DNA of 64,000 bases, from NCBI RefSeq assembly GCF_013401515.1, contig NZ_CP058529.1:186001-250000 (forward strand). Direction: 5' to 3'. The notes below the pieces were generated by a model. It worked only from the letters and a program-made list of their open reading frames with translations. It ran no database searches and was not told the DNA's origin. The position numbers and the translations under genes were made by a program. The DNA comes from Halorarum halophilum (GTDB taxonomy: Archaea > Halobacteriota > Halobacteria > Halobacteriales > Haloferacaceae). This document shows, piece by piece, positions 16,909 through 25,748 of this stretch. Within the stretch, counting starts at the first letter, position 1. Each line of letters opens with the position of its first letter.

Positions 16909-17694
16909 ATGACGTTCGCAGGATTCGACGCACGACTCGACAGGATCTCGACAGCAGACAGGTTCCTCATCGTCCCGATGGACCACGGCATTACGATGGG
17001 TGCCGTGACGGGCCTGAAGGACATCGAGGCGACCATCGACGGCGTGACGCGCGGCGGCGCGGATGCCGTCCTCACCCAGAAGGGCATCGCCTCCCGCGTC
17101 CACGCCAACACGAACGGCGCGGGCTACATCGTCCACCTGAACGGCTCCACGACCATCGGGCCGGACGAGAACGACAAGCGCGTCACGGGGACCGTGAAGG
17201 GTGCCGTCCGCGCCGGCGCCGACGCCGTCTCGATGCACATCAACGTCGGCTCGACGTACGAGCCCGACCAGATCGAGTTCCTCGCACAGCTCACGGAGGA
17301 CGCCGCGGACTACGGCCTCCCCGTGCTGGCGATGGCGTACGCCCGCGGCCCCGGCGTCGAGGGCGACGACCCCGAGGCGCTCGGCCACGCGGTCAGGCTC
17401 GCCGAGGAGCTCGGCGCCGACGTGGTGAAGACGGGCTACTCGGGCGACGGCGCCAGCTTCCAGCACGTCGTCGAGTCCACCAGACTGCCCGTCGTCATCG
17501 CGGGCGGGAGTCGGGGGACCAACCGGGAGACGGTGGAGATGGTCCGGGGCGCGATGGACGGCGGCGCGGCGGGCGTCTCGATGGGCCGCTCCGTCTTCCA
17601 GCACGACGACCCGGAGGCCATCGCGACGGCCGTCTCGGCGGTCGTCCACGAGGACGCGGACGTGGAGAACGCGCTCGCCGCGGCCGGGCTATAG
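16909..17694 (+). CDS. aroA': 2-amino-3,7-dideoxy-D-threo-hept-6-ulosonate synthase (ADH synthase)
   Basis: A 261-residue class I aldolase of the FbaB/DhnA group. In archaea lacking DAHP synthase it condenses aspartate semialdehyde with a deoxy-hexulose phosphate to start aromatic amino-acid synthesis. Catalytic features are VPMDHGITMG (Asp), AMAYARGPG (Tyr) and the Schiff-base lysine in DVVKTGYSGD. C-terminal phosphate-binding loops are AGGSRG and GVSMGRSVFQ. Fructose-bisphosphate aldolase activity cannot be excluded by reading, but the position beside trpCBA and 1 kb upstream of 3-dehydroquinate synthase II favours the aromatic pathway role. Confidence 0.88.
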   Translation: MTFAGFDARLDRISTADRFLIVPMDHGITMGAVTGLKDIEATIDGVTRGGADAVLTQKGIASRVHANTNGAGYIVHLNGSTTIGPDENDKRVTGTVKGAVRAGADAVSMHINVGSTYEPDQIEFLAQLTEDAADYGLPVLAMAYARGPGVEGDDPEALGHAVRLAEELGADVVKTGYSGDGASFQHVVESTRLPVVIAGGSRGTNRETVEMVRGAMDGGAAGVSMGRSVFQHDDPEAIATAVSAVVHEDADVENALAAAGL

Positions 17695-17783
17695 GGGGGA
17701 GAGGCCGCGGGCCGTCGGAAACCGGGGAACGGAGTACGGTCGTCGGACTGTTTCGGTGGAGTTCTACGCCTACGAGGTGCGTT

Positions 17784-18446
17784 CTACACCAGCGCCGCGA
17801 GCCCCGCCAGCGACGGGAGCGTGTGGTCCGGTTCGGGGTCGTCGGGACCCAGTTCCGTCACGTCGGTCGGCGTCCACACGGTCTCCATGCCGAGGGCGTT
17901 CGCGCCAGCGACGTCCGCCCGGAGCGAGTCCCCGACGTAGGTCGTCGTCGCGGGATCGGCTTCCAGGTTCCCGAGCGCCCGCTCGAAGGGGTACGGCTCG
18001 GGCTTCACGCCGAACTCGGGTTCGGCGTACACGCGCGTCTCGAATCGGTCGGTGATGCCGAGCGCGTCCAGTTTCGTCCGCTGGGTGCCCCTGGCGCCGT
18101 TGGTCACGAGGCCGACCCGCCGACCGGAGTCGATGGCGGCTTCCAGCGCGTCGGCAGCGCCGTCGCGGAAGGAGACGGCTCCGTGGTCGATGGCGTCGTC
18201 GTACGCCAGGGCGATCGAGCCCGCGTCGGCGGGGTCGGCGCCGGCGCGCTCGGCGGCGACGCGGAGACAGCGCCGGTAGAACTCCACGTCGGACTCGGCC
18301 GGTTCGACGGCCGCCGCGGCGCTTCTGAGGTCGGTCGGGCCGCAGTACCGGTCGATACCGACGGCGTCGAACGCCGCGTCGAGGAGGGCGTCGGTGGACT
18401 GGTCGTGGACGCAGAGCGTCCCGTCCAGGTCGAAGAGGACCGTCAC
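17784..18446 (-). CDS. HAD superfamily phosphatase
   Basis: A 220-residue haloacid dehalogenase-like hydrolase. Motif I FDLDGTL (nucleophile Asp6, acid/base Asp8) opens the protein. GLVTNGARG is motif II, the lysine in FGVKPEPYPFERAL is motif III, and TYVGDSLRADVAGA is motif IV. The alpha-helical cap between motifs I and II places it with phosphoglycolate-phosphatase-like (subfamily IA) enzymes; the substrate is unknown. The GTG at 18446 is the only sensible start, since no ATG lies near and motif I begins four codons later. It sits opposite the aromatic genes on the other strand, with no evident tie to them. Confidence 0.85.
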   Translation of the reverse strand: MTVLFDLDGTLCVHDQSTDALLDAAFDAVGIDRYCGPTDLRSAAAAVEPAESDVEFYRRCLRVAAERAGADPADAGSIALAYDDAIDHGAVSFRDGAADALEAAIDSGRRVGLVTNGARGTQRTKLDALGITDRFETRVYAEPEFGVKPEPYPFERALGNLEADPATTTYVGDSLRADVAGANALGMETVWTPTDVTELGPDDPEPDHTLPSLAGLAALV

Positions 18447-18684
18447 TTCTGATCGATGAGAGGTGGTGGTCGGATTTAAACGCACGGTTGCCCCGTTTTC
18501 GTCGCTGCGGTGGCCGATCTCGGTGTCGTCCTGCCGTGACGTTCCCTGCGACGACCGCTCCCGAGGCTGTCTTCGACGGGCCACCGGCCGCCTCGACACC
18601 ATCGAATAGCCGTCGACCACTCCACCCTCCCCGGCGCACCCGTATCCGCCAAGTTCAAGCGGCCCCGATGTGAGCACTTTCCCA

Positions 18685-19872
18685 ATGACACGAAAGCGGA
18701 GCGTTTGGCTTCGCGCCGACGACGGCGTGGGGGAGTGGGAGCGACGGAAACACCGCATCACCGCCGGGCTCGAGGCGGGGGTCGACTGGGTCCTGGTCGA
18801 CGAGCGCGACGTGGCGAAGGTTCGGGAACTCGGGGCGGTGAACGTTGCAGCGTTCCGCTCTGACGCCGACGTCGACCTCATCGGCGACGCCGAGGAGGAG
18901 GGTGCGCTCGCCGACGCTTACGTCGTCGGCAAGGACGGCGAGGGCGACGGCACCGTCGAACTCCCGTCGGATTTCTCCGGCTCCGCGGACCTGACGACGC
19001 TCCGCCGCTCCGACAACCGGGCGCAGGGCGCCTACGTCCGCATCCTCGAGAAGGAGTACGAGGAGTTCGCCGAGGAGGCCGCCCGCGACGCGGAGTTCCT
19101 CGTCGTCGTCGGCGAGGACTGGAAGATCATCCCGCTGGAGAACCTCATCGCCCGCATCGGCGACGAGACGAACCTCATCGCCGGCGTCACCTCCGCCGAC
19201 GAGGCCCGCACCGCGTTCGAGACGCTCGAACTCGGCGCGGAGGGCGTACTGCTCGACACGGAGGACCCCGACGAGATCCGCCGGACCGTCGAGGTGCGCG
19301 ACGAGGCCGAACGGGAGTCGCTTGACCTCCAGCACGCCACCGTCACGGCCGTCGAGCAGACCGGCTCGGCCGACAGGGTCTGCGTCGACACGGGGAGCAT
19401 CATGGCCGACGACGAGGGGATGCTCGTGGGCTCGATGTCGCGCGGGCTGTTCTTCGTCCACGCGGAGACGGCCGACTCGCCGTACGTCGCCTCCCGCCCG
19501 TTCCGCGTCAACGCCGGCGCGGTCCACGCCTACGTCCGCACGCCCGACGGCGGGACGAAGTACCTCTCGGAGCTCCGCAGCGGCGACAAGGTACAGCTCC
19601 TGAACACCGACGGCCGGACCCGCGACGCCATCGTCGGCCGCGTGAAGATCGAGAAGCGCCCGATGTTCCGCGTGCAGGCGGAGGTCGAGACGGACGAGGG
19701 CGTGGACGTCATCGAGACGCTCATCCAGAACGCCGAGACGGTGAAGGTCGCCACCGCGAACGGCCGGATCGCGGTCACGGACCTCGCCGAGGGGGACGAG
19801 GTGCTCGTCTACTACGAGGACGTCGCGCGCCACTTCGGCGAGGAAGTCGAGGAAAGCATCATCGAGCAGTAG
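18685..19872 (+). CDS. aroB': 3-dehydroquinate synthase type II (AroB')
   Basis: A 395-residue archaeal enzyme that oxidises and cyclises the ADH synthase product to 3-dehydroquinate with NAD+. Family features are the N-terminal TRKRSVWLRADDGVGEWE, EDWKIIPLENLIARIG, GSMSRGLFFVHAET, SRPFRVNAGAVHAYV and a C-terminal beta-rich domain with LSELRSGDKV and VEKRPM-like strands. The ATG at 18685 gives the standard N-terminus; a GTG 15 bases upstream would add only STFP-type residues. Together with ADH synthase (16909) and type I dehydroquinase (19965, opposite strand) it makes this segment the entry to the shikimate pathway. Confidence 0.94.
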   Translation: MTRKRSVWLRADDGVGEWERRKHRITAGLEAGVDWVLVDERDVAKVRELGAVNVAAFRSDADVDLIGDAEEEGALADAYVVGKDGEGDGTVELPSDFSGSADLTTLRRSDNRAQGAYVRILEKEYEEFAEEAARDAEFLVVVGEDWKIIPLENLIARIGDETNLIAGVTSADEARTAFETLELGAEGVLLDTEDPDEIRRTVEVRDEAERESLDLQHATVTAVEQTGSADRVCVDTGSIMADDEGMLVGSMSRGLFFVHAETADSPYVASRPFRVNAGAVHAYVRTPDGGTKYLSELRSGDKVQLLNTDGRTRDAIVGRVKIEKRPMFRVQAEVETDEGVDVIETLIQNAETVKVATANGRIAVTDLAEGDEVLVYYEDVARHFGEEVEESIIEQ

Positions 19873-19964
19873 CCGACGCGGTTGCACGGCCGGTCCCCTC
19901 GCGGTTCCTCCTCCGCGCTACCCTTCTGCACTCCTTTATCGTCCCGTACTCGATGTCCGCCCGG

Positions 19965-20654
19965 TCAGCGCAGTTCGTCGACCAGGTCCCGGAGCGTCGC
20001 CAGGTCGTACTGTCCCGGCGCGGTCGCGGCCTCGGCCCTCACGGGCGCGTAGCCGATCCTGGAGCCGTACACCGGCGCCACTGCCCTGGTGTGCTTCCCG
20101 GCCTCACCCATCGCCATCGTCGCGACCGTCTCGCCGCGAGCATCCGCCCGGTGCGTCGCGGAAAGCAGGGCCAGCGCGTCGTCCCTCCCGTGGGCCGTCG
20201 TCGCGAGTTTCCCCACGTCGCCGGCGTCGGCCGCGGCCGAGAGGAGCGCGTCGAGCGTCCCCGGGGCGGGCGTCCCCTCGAAGTCGTGGACGGACGCGAC
20301 GACCGTCACGTCGCGCTCGCGCGCGGCGCCGACCAGGTCCGCGGGCGTCGCGTCGTTCGTCCCGACCGGGCGACCCCGGAGGGTCGCCAGTTCCACGTCG
20401 ACCGCCTCGACGGCGTCGTGTTCGACGGCGGTCGAGAGGGCGTCGAGCCGGCCGTACGGCGGCGCCTCGCCGCCCTCCCACGTCGCCCTGTTGGTCACGA
20501 GCAGCGGGAGTTCGCCGTCGTAGTCGTCGAGCGCGTCCAGCGGCTCGTCGGCCAGGTCCATCCGGAACTCGATGCAGTCGGCGTGGTCCCGGGCATTGGG
20601 TTCCTCGGCGGGGTCGGCGGTGGCCGCCGCGAGCAGGAAGGACTCGACGTTCAT
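19965..20654 (-). CDS. aroD: 3-dehydroquinate dehydratase type I
   Basis: A 229-residue TIM barrel that dehydrates 3-dehydroquinate to 3-dehydroshikimate through a Schiff base. Type I catalytic residues can be placed: Glu in CIEFRMDL, His in ASVHDFEGT and Lys in GKLATTAH. The substrate-loop sequences GEAGKHTRA and GSRIGYAPV follow. The ATG at 20654 removes a short spurious N-terminus. The length is typical of archaeal AroD. It is convergent with 3-dehydroquinate synthase II, whose product it uses, although the two are transcribed in opposite directions. Confidence 0.93.
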   Translation of the reverse strand: MNVESFLLAAATADPAEEPNARDHADCIEFRMDLADEPLDALDDYDGELPLLVTNRATWEGGEAPPYGRLDALSTAVEHDAVEAVDVELATLRGRPVGTNDATPADLVGAARERDVTVVASVHDFEGTPAPGTLDALLSAAADAGDVGKLATTAHGRDDALALLSATHRADARGETVATMAMGEAGKHTRAVAPVYGSRIGYAPVRAEAATAPGQYDLATLRDLVDELR

Positions 20655-20750
20655 GGCTTGGTGTCGCCCCCGCATCGCAAAATGGTTTCCCGACCGTCGG
20701 ACTCTCGGAGCGGGTCGGCCCGGTTGGTTCCGGGAGGTGGTCCCGTGCTC

Positions 20751-21719
20751 TCAGGCGACGAGGCCTTCCTCGGCCTCGAGGAGTTCGTGGTACCGGTTGC
20801 GGATCGTGACCTCGGATATGTCCGCGACGTCCGAGACGGCCGCCTGGGTCGTCTTCTCGTTGCAGAGGAGCGCGGCGGCGTAGACGGCGGCCGCGGCGAG
20901 GCCGACAGGGGACTTCCCGGAGTGGACGCCCTTCTGCTTCGCGTTCCGCAGGAGCTCCTTCGCGCGGCGCTCGGCCTCGTCGGAGAGCCCCAGCGCGGAG
21001 GCGAACCGCGGGACGTACTGCTCGGGGTCGGCGGGCTTCACTTCCAGCTTCAGTTCGCGGACGACGTAGCGGTACGTCCGGGCGACCTCGTCCTTCTCGA
21101 CGCGGGAGACGTCCGAGATCTCGTCGAGCGACCGCGGCACGCCGGCCATCCGCGCGGCGGCGTACGTGCAGGCCGTGGAGACGCCCTCGATGGAGCGCCC
21201 CGGCAGGAGGTCCTCCTCGAGCGCGCGACGGTAGATGACGGAGGCGGTCTCGCGGACGTTGTCGGGGAGGCCGAGCGCGCTCGACATCCGGTCGATCTCG
21301 CCGAGCGCCTGCTTGAGGTTGCGCTCCTTCGAGTCGCGCGTCCGGAACCGCTCGTTCCACTTGCGGAGCCGCCGCATCTTCTGGCGCTGGCGGGAGCCGA
21401 GCGACCGTCCGTAGGCGTCCTGGTCGCGCCAGTCGATGTTGGTCGACAGGCCCTTGTCGTGCATCGTGTTCGTCGTCGGGGCGCCGACGCGGCTCTTCTG
21501 GTCCTTCTCGGCGGCGTCGAACGCGCGCCACTCCGGCCCGCGGTCCACGGAGTCCTCCTCGACGACGAGTCCGCACTCCTCGCAGACGGTCTCGCCGTGC
21601 TCCTCGTCCTGGATGACGTTACCGTTACACTCCGGGCACGATAGCGTCTCGTCGGTCGTCTCTCGTTCGGTCCGCTCCTGTTCGGTCGTCTGTCGACGGG
21701 CGTTTGTTTTCTCGCTCAT
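20751..21719 (-). CDS. tfb: transcription initiation factor IIB
   Basis: A 322-residue TFB. A zinc ribbon with Cys28, Cys31, Cys46 and Cys49 (CPEC...CEEC) recruits RNA polymerase. The following B-reader/linker region includes GAPTTNTMHDKGLSTNIDW. Two cyclin-like repeats (about 125-215 and 220-315) contact TBP and BRE/TATA DNA; the second contains KSPVGLAAAAVYAAALL. The C-terminal helix-turn-helix ISEVTIRNRYHEL reads the BRE. Haloarchaea carry several TFB paralogues, and which one this is cannot be told from the window. The N-terminal ~25 residues are charged and variable. Confidence 0.96.
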   Translation of the reverse strand: MSEKTNARRQTTEQERTERETTDETLSCPECNGNVIQDEEHGETVCEECGLVVEEDSVDRGPEWRAFDAAEKDQKSRVGAPTTNTMHDKGLSTNIDWRDQDAYGRSLGSRQRQKMRRLRKWNERFRTRDSKERNLKQALGEIDRMSSALGLPDNVRETASVIYRRALEEDLLPGRSIEGVSTACTYAAARMAGVPRSLDEISDVSRVEKDEVARTYRYVVRELKLEVKPADPEQYVPRFASALGLSDEAERRAKELLRNAKQKGVHSGKSPVGLAAAAVYAAALLCNEKTTQAAVSDVADISEVTIRNRYHELLEAEEGLVA

Positions 21720-21797
21720 TTGGTAGGGCGAAAGCTCCCGGGTGACTGCCGAAAAAGGCCCGGGCGAGTTCTGTGTACAAAGGAAACGAGTGAGACG

Positions 21798-21806
21798 TTT
21801 AAATCA
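21798..21806 (-). promoter_or_regulatory. probable tfb TATA box
   Basis: GATTTAAAC (minus strand) lies about 80 bases upstream of the tfb ATG and contains a palindromic TTTAAA. A second T-rich candidate (CCTTTTTCGGC, near 21751-21761) is closer to the gene. If the distal element is used, the mRNA has a leader of about 55 bases. Confidence 0.3.
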
Positions 21807-21952
21807 AACGGTGTCGTGCGTGCGTTCCATCCTCCGGTCGAACGCCCGTCGTCCACGACTTCACCGTTCTTGGCGAACACGAACCAAACGGGCGAGCCCG
21901 AACGGGGGCGACCGGACGTGAGGTATTTGAGCCGATGGAGCGACCTCCACCC

Positions 21953-22699
21953 ATGAACGATCCCGCGATCCGCGTCGTCTCGCTCGCCCCGAGCGCCACC
22001 GCCACGGTGACGGCGATGGGTGCGGGCGACGCGGTGGTCGGCGTAACTGCCTACTGCGATCACGACGACGCGGAGATCCTGGGCGGCTGGTTGAACGCTG
22101 ACCCCGACAGGGTCGCCGCCCTCGACCCGGACGTCGTCCTCACGAACGACGCGCTCCAGCGGGACCTCCGGGAGGACCTCCGCGACTGCGGACTCGACGT
22201 TCACCACCGAGAGCCGAGGACGCTCGAGGACGTGTTCGAGTCGATGGCCGCCGTCGGCGACGCGATCGGCCGCCCCGACGCGGGCGAACGCCTCGCCCGG
22301 GAGTGCGAGGAGCGCGTCGAGCGCGTCCGCGATGCGGTCGCCGGTCGCGACCGGCCGGTCGTCTACTGCGAGGAGTGGTCCGACCCGCCGATGGCGGCCG
22401 GGAACTGGGTTCCGGAGGCCGTGGCCGCCGCGGGCGGGCGCTACCCCTTCGTCGATCCGGGCGACCGGTCGCGCGAGGTCGACGACGGGGAGGTGCCCCT
22501 CGCCGACCCGGACTACGTCGTCCTCCACGTCTGCGGCGCCGGCGACCGCTCCGACCCCGCGGTCGTCGACGAGCGCGACTGGGACCTCGACGCGGCGGTC
22601 CACACCTTCGACGACGACCTGCTCAACCAGCCGAGCCCCCGCCTCGTCGACGGCGTCGAGGCGCTCGCCGGGGAACTTCACGGCGTGGACCTCGGCTGA
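21953..22699 (+). CDS. BtuF-like periplasmic-binding-fold protein without signal peptide
   Basis: A 248-residue protein of the PF01497 fold (vitamin B12/iron-siderophore binding proteins): VVSLAPSATATVTAMGAGD, VVGVTAYCDHDD, VAALDPDVVLTN, PVVYCEEWSDPPMAAGNWVP and a C-terminal DGVEALAGELHG. The protein begins directly with the mature fold; neither the ATG at 21953 nor the one at 21935 adds a Tat or Sec signal or lipobox. It is therefore predicted to be cytoplasmic, unlike transport-associated relatives, and no ABC permease or ATPase lies next to it. A role in intracellular corrinoid binding or salvage is possible but unproven. Confidence 0.75.
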   Translation: MNDPAIRVVSLAPSATATVTAMGAGDAVVGVTAYCDHDDAEILGGWLNADPDRVAALDPDVVLTNDALQRDLREDLRDCGLDVHHREPRTLEDVFESMAAVGDAIGRPDAGERLARECEERVERVRDAVAGRDRPVVYCEEWSDPPMAAGNWVPEAVAAAGGRYPFVDPGDRSREVDDGEVPLADPDYVVLHVCGAGDRSDPAVVDERDWDLDAAVHTFDDDLLNQPSPRLVDGVEALAGELHGVDLG

Positions 22700-22837
22700 C
22701 GACGAACGATCCGCCTCGAGAACCCCGGGTGGAGGTGGAGGGGCCGCGGATGCCTTCGTGGTCGTCCGGCAGGTGGCCGTCCGAGGCGATCCCCGAAACC
22801 GCAACACCGACGTGGACGCCGTCGAATCACGTTCGCC

Positions 22838-23362
22838 ATGAGAGTCGGCGTCGGTTCCGGGAACCCGGTCAAGGTCGAGGCGACGAGACGGGCGTTGACG
22901 AGCGAGGCGGACGAGTTCGGCGCCGACGCGACCGTCGAGGCGTGCTCGGTTCCGTCGGGCGTCCCCGAACAGCCGTCGGGCCGCGAGGAGACTCGCCGCG
23001 GCGCTGCGAACCGGGCGGAGGCCGTACTCGCGGAGGGGTACGACCTCGGCGTCGGCATCGAGGGCGGCGTCGCCGACGGCGGTGACGGCCACCTCGTGCT
23101 CGTGATGTGGGCGGTCGTGACAGATGGTGACCTGCGGGGCCGCGGCGCCGGTCCGAGCCTGACCCTCCCGGACGGCATCGCCGACCGCGTCCGTGCCGGC
23201 GAGGAACTCGGGCCGGTGATGGACGACACGCTCGGCGAGGACGACGTGGCGAGGCGACAGGGTGCCGCGGGAGCGCTCACCGCTGGGCGCGTCGACCGGA
23301 CGGACGCCCTTCGGACCGCGGTCGCCGGGGCGCTCGGCCCGTTCGTAAGCTCGCTCTACTGA
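22838..23362 (+). CDS. DUF84 family inosine/xanthosine triphosphatase-like protein
   Basis: A 174-residue protein of the DUF84/YjjX family. These enzymes hydrolyse non-canonical purine NTPs such as ITP and XTP, protecting nucleic acids from deaminated bases. The family opening GVGSGNPVKVEATRRAL, the SGVPEQPSGREETRRGAANRA helix region, DLGVGIEGGV and a C-terminal RQGAAGALTAGRVDR with the catalytic-region acidic cluster are visible. Length is normal. It is the last plus-strand gene before the minus-strand aglD. It may be co-transcribed with the BtuF-like gene, although the 138-bp gap is rather long. Confidence 0.82.
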   Translation: MRVGVGSGNPVKVEATRRALTSEADEFGADATVEACSVPSGVPEQPSGREETRRGAANRAEAVLAEGYDLGVGIEGGVADGGDGHLVLVMWAVVTDGDLRGRGAGPSLTLPDGIADRVRAGEELGPVMDDTLGEDDVARRQGAAGALTAGRVDRTDALRTAVAGALGPFVSSLY

Positions 23363-23535
23363 CCGGACTTCCGATTCCGCGGCGATCGCCGCCGTAGTAG
23401 TGTAAATTATCTAAATATTTGACATTCTCATTTGGCAGACGTACCACCACACGTATCCCCAAGACCTCCGGTTTTCTCGGGCTCGCGACGATGATGTGCG
23501 TCGGACTGCACCAGAAATTCCTGCGGTCCCGGTCT
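23363..23535. other. AT-rich gap between convergent genes
   Basis: This stretch includes GTGTAAATTATCTAAATATTTG near 23399-23421, strikingly AT-rich for the region. It may be a termination zone for the DUF84 gene, or a promoter reading toward the 3' end of aglD. No ORF of convincing composition lies downstream on either strand. Confidence 0.35.
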
Positions 23536-23610
23536 CGGTCGGTTCTCCGGCCTCAGTCGTCGGTCGGTTCTCCGGCCTCAGTCGTCGGTCGGTTCTCCGG
23601 CCTCAGTCGT
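23536..23610. repeat. 3 x 25-bp tandem repeat at 3' end of aglD
   Basis: The unit CGGTCGGTTCTCCGGCCTCA plus GTCGT occurs three times with no mismatch (23536-23560, 23561-23585, 23586-23610). The copy nearest aglD contains its last codons and stop (TCA at 23603-23605 on the plus strand); the other two lie beyond the stop. The pattern indicates duplication of the gene's 3' end by replication slippage. Because 25 is not a multiple of three, each copy is in a different frame. Confidence 0.9.
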
Positions 23611-25492
23611 CGGTCGGGTCGATCTCGTCGGCCGTGTCCACGTCGGTGTCGATCTGTTCCGTCTCGTCCACCGCCGCGGTGAGCGAGACGTTCAGCCCGA
23701 GCATCGAGCCGACGCCGCCGACGACCGTGACGGCGTTCTTCACCGCGTGGTCGAGCACCGCGGCGGCGAACGCGACAGGCGCGGCGACGCCACCGAGCGC
23801 GACGACGAACGCCGTGAACGCGGCCTCGTACAGCCCGATGCCGCCCGGTGAGAGCGGGAGCACCTTCGCGAGGTTGCCGACCGAGACGGCGAAGAAGCCG
23901 ACGGCGACGAGCTGGACGGTGGACATCGACGCGACCGCGTCCGGGAACGCCGCGAGGACGAGCAGCGCCGTCACGACGTCGAGCGTCCAGATGGCGACCG
24001 ACTCGGCGCCGACGAGCAGAAACGACCGGCGCTGGCCGGCGACGGTCTGGACGCCGGCGACGAACTCCTCGAGGACGCCCGCGACGTAGTCGACGTACGA
24101 GTCCGAGGAGAACCGGCCGACGACCTCCCGCACGTAGTTGCGTTCCGTGCGGGCGGAGGCGACGATGACGAGCAGTCCGACGGCGGCGGCGAGCCCGACG
24201 GCGGCGGCGACGCGGACGGCCGTCTGGATCGCGCCCGCCGTCACGACGTCGCCGGAGACGTTGCCCGACACCGCGGCGGCCAGATCGCCCGTGCTCCCCG
24301 TCGCGAGCAGGCCCGCGAGCACTACCCCCGCCATCGCGGTGATGGTGAGCAGGTCGAACACGCGCTCGGCGGCCAGCGAGGCGAACCCCGTCGGATACGG
24401 GATGCCGCGCCGTGCCTTCACGACGTACGCCCTGACGGCGTCACCGGCCCGGGCGGGGAAGACGAGGTTCCCCATCTGGCTGATGAACACCGCCCCGGTG
24501 AGGAATCCGAGCTTCTCGCGATAGCCCAGCTCCGAGAGGATGTCTCGGTACCGCAGCCCGCGGAGCGGCCAGGAGAGGGTGTACACGACCGCCGCCGCGG
24601 CGACGAGCCCCATGTCCGCCTCGCCGAACGCCTCGAACACCTGATCCGGGTCGAGGTACAGCGTCATCAGCGCCAGCGCGGCGAACGTGAGCAGGGCGCC
24701 TGCGCCGACGGTCCGCCGCCGCGTGACGTGCGGAGTGACCGAGAGCTGCCACCACAATCTGAGGATCTGGCTCCCCATCCCGAACACGTCGCGGACGAGG
24801 TCGACCTTCGAGTCGCCCTTCGGCTCCCAGTCGACGGGGAACTCCGCGACGTCCATGCCGGCCCGCTGGGCGCGGACGAGCAGTTCGGTGTCCCAGAACC
24901 AGTGCTCGTCCTCCACCTCGTCGTGTAGCCGGTCGAAGGCGTCGCGGGAGAGGGCCTTGAACCCGCACTGGTGGTCCCGGAGGTCCGAGCGCAGAACCGT
25001 CCGCACGAGGAGGTTGAACCCGCGTGAGGGCACGCCGCGCTCGGGCGGTCGGTCGGCCCGTCGCCCCGGCATCCAGCGCGACCCCGTGGCGACGTCGGCC
25101 TCGCCCGAGCGGACCGTCTCCACGAGTTCCTCCAGGTGGCGCATGTCCGTCGCGAGGTCCGTGTCGAAGTAGACGAGGGTGTCGCCGGCGGCCCGCTCGA
25201 AGGCGAACTCCAGGGCACCACCCCGCCCCAGCCGCTTGTCGCTGTGGAAGTGGCGCACGCGGTCGTCCTCGGCCGCCAGCCGGTCGGCGATCTCCGGCGT
25301 CCTGTCGTCACAGCCGTCCTCGGCGACGATGACCTCGAAGGCGTCGTCCGGGAGGAACCCCGACAGCGTCTCCACGGTCGTTCGCACCGTGGCTTCGATG
25401 GTACGCTCCTCGTTGTAGGCGGGAAGGACGACGCTTACCGCGACAGGGCCGGGGTCCCCGGCCGGGATCGCGTCGCCACCGGCGCGACTCAT
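23603..25492 (-). CDS. aglD: AglD-type glycosyltransferase fused to a UPF0104 membrane domain
   Basis: A 629-residue protein. Residues ~18-250 form a family 2 glycosyltransferase domain (VSVVLPAYNEERTIEATV, AEDGCDDRT, DTD at 110-112, DHQCGFKALSRDAFDRL). From about residue 263 on there are eight or more membrane helices of the lysylphosphatidylglycerol synthetase TM/UPF0104 type (VFPARAGDAVRAYVVK, LSPGGIGLYEAAFTAFV). This architecture and length match Haloferax AglD, which charges dolichol phosphate with the terminal mannose of the S-layer N-glycan. Equivalence is inferred from architecture and neighbourhood. The C-terminal tail is acidic (about 35 residues) and ends inside a minisatellite. 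Confidence 0.9.
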   Translation of the reverse strand: MSRAGGDAIPAGDPGPVAVSVVLPAYNEERTIEATVRTTVETLSGFLPDDAFEVIVAEDGCDDRTPEIADRLAAEDDRVRHFHSDKRLGRGGALEFAFERAAGDTLVYFDTDLATDMRHLEELVETVRSGEADVATGSRWMPGRRADRPPERGVPSRGFNLLVRTVLRSDLRDHQCGFKALSRDAFDRLHDEVEDEHWFWDTELLVRAQRAGMDVAEFPVDWEPKGDSKVDLVRDVFGMGSQILRLWWQLSVTPHVTRRRTVGAGALLTFAALALMTLYLDPDQVFEAFGEADMGLVAAAAVVYTLSWPLRGLRYRDILSELGYREKLGFLTGAVFISQMGNLVFPARAGDAVRAYVVKARRGIPYPTGFASLAAERVFDLLTITAMAGVVLAGLLATGSTGDLAAAVSGNVSGDVVTAGAIQTAVRVAAAVGLAAAVGLLVIVASARTERNYVREVVGRFSSDSYVDYVAGVLEEFVAGVQTVAGQRRSFLLVGAESVAIWTLDVVTALLVLAAFPDAVASMSTVQLVAVGFFAVSVGNLAKVLPLSPGGIGLYEAAFTAFVVALGGVAAPVAFAAAVLDHAVKNAVTVVGGVGSMLGLNVSLTAAVDETEQIDTDVDTADEIDPTDD

Positions 25493-25748
25493 TACCCCAC
25501 TAGTCGGCCTCGGCGGTCAAAGAACCTTCCGTACCCTCCGGACGCGGTCGTACAGTATCGTTCGGCATGATTCGCCTTCTCGATCCGCCGCCCCCGGTGG
25601 TTCCAGGTAGGGTGACGTTTGACGACCGTACCGAGGTGGGGGGTCGCGGCTAGCGAGAACCAACCCGGGGGGAGGAAAACCGAGGGACTGTGCCGTGTTA
25701 AGGTGACGTACCAAATCCCCTATGCCGGAACCGTTCCCACTTTCGTGT

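Noticed and set aside
23419-23682. Plus-strand frame across the 25-bp repeats
   Set aside because: It consists of the repeat translated in shifting frames plus antisense aglD, with an arginine/serine-rich product.
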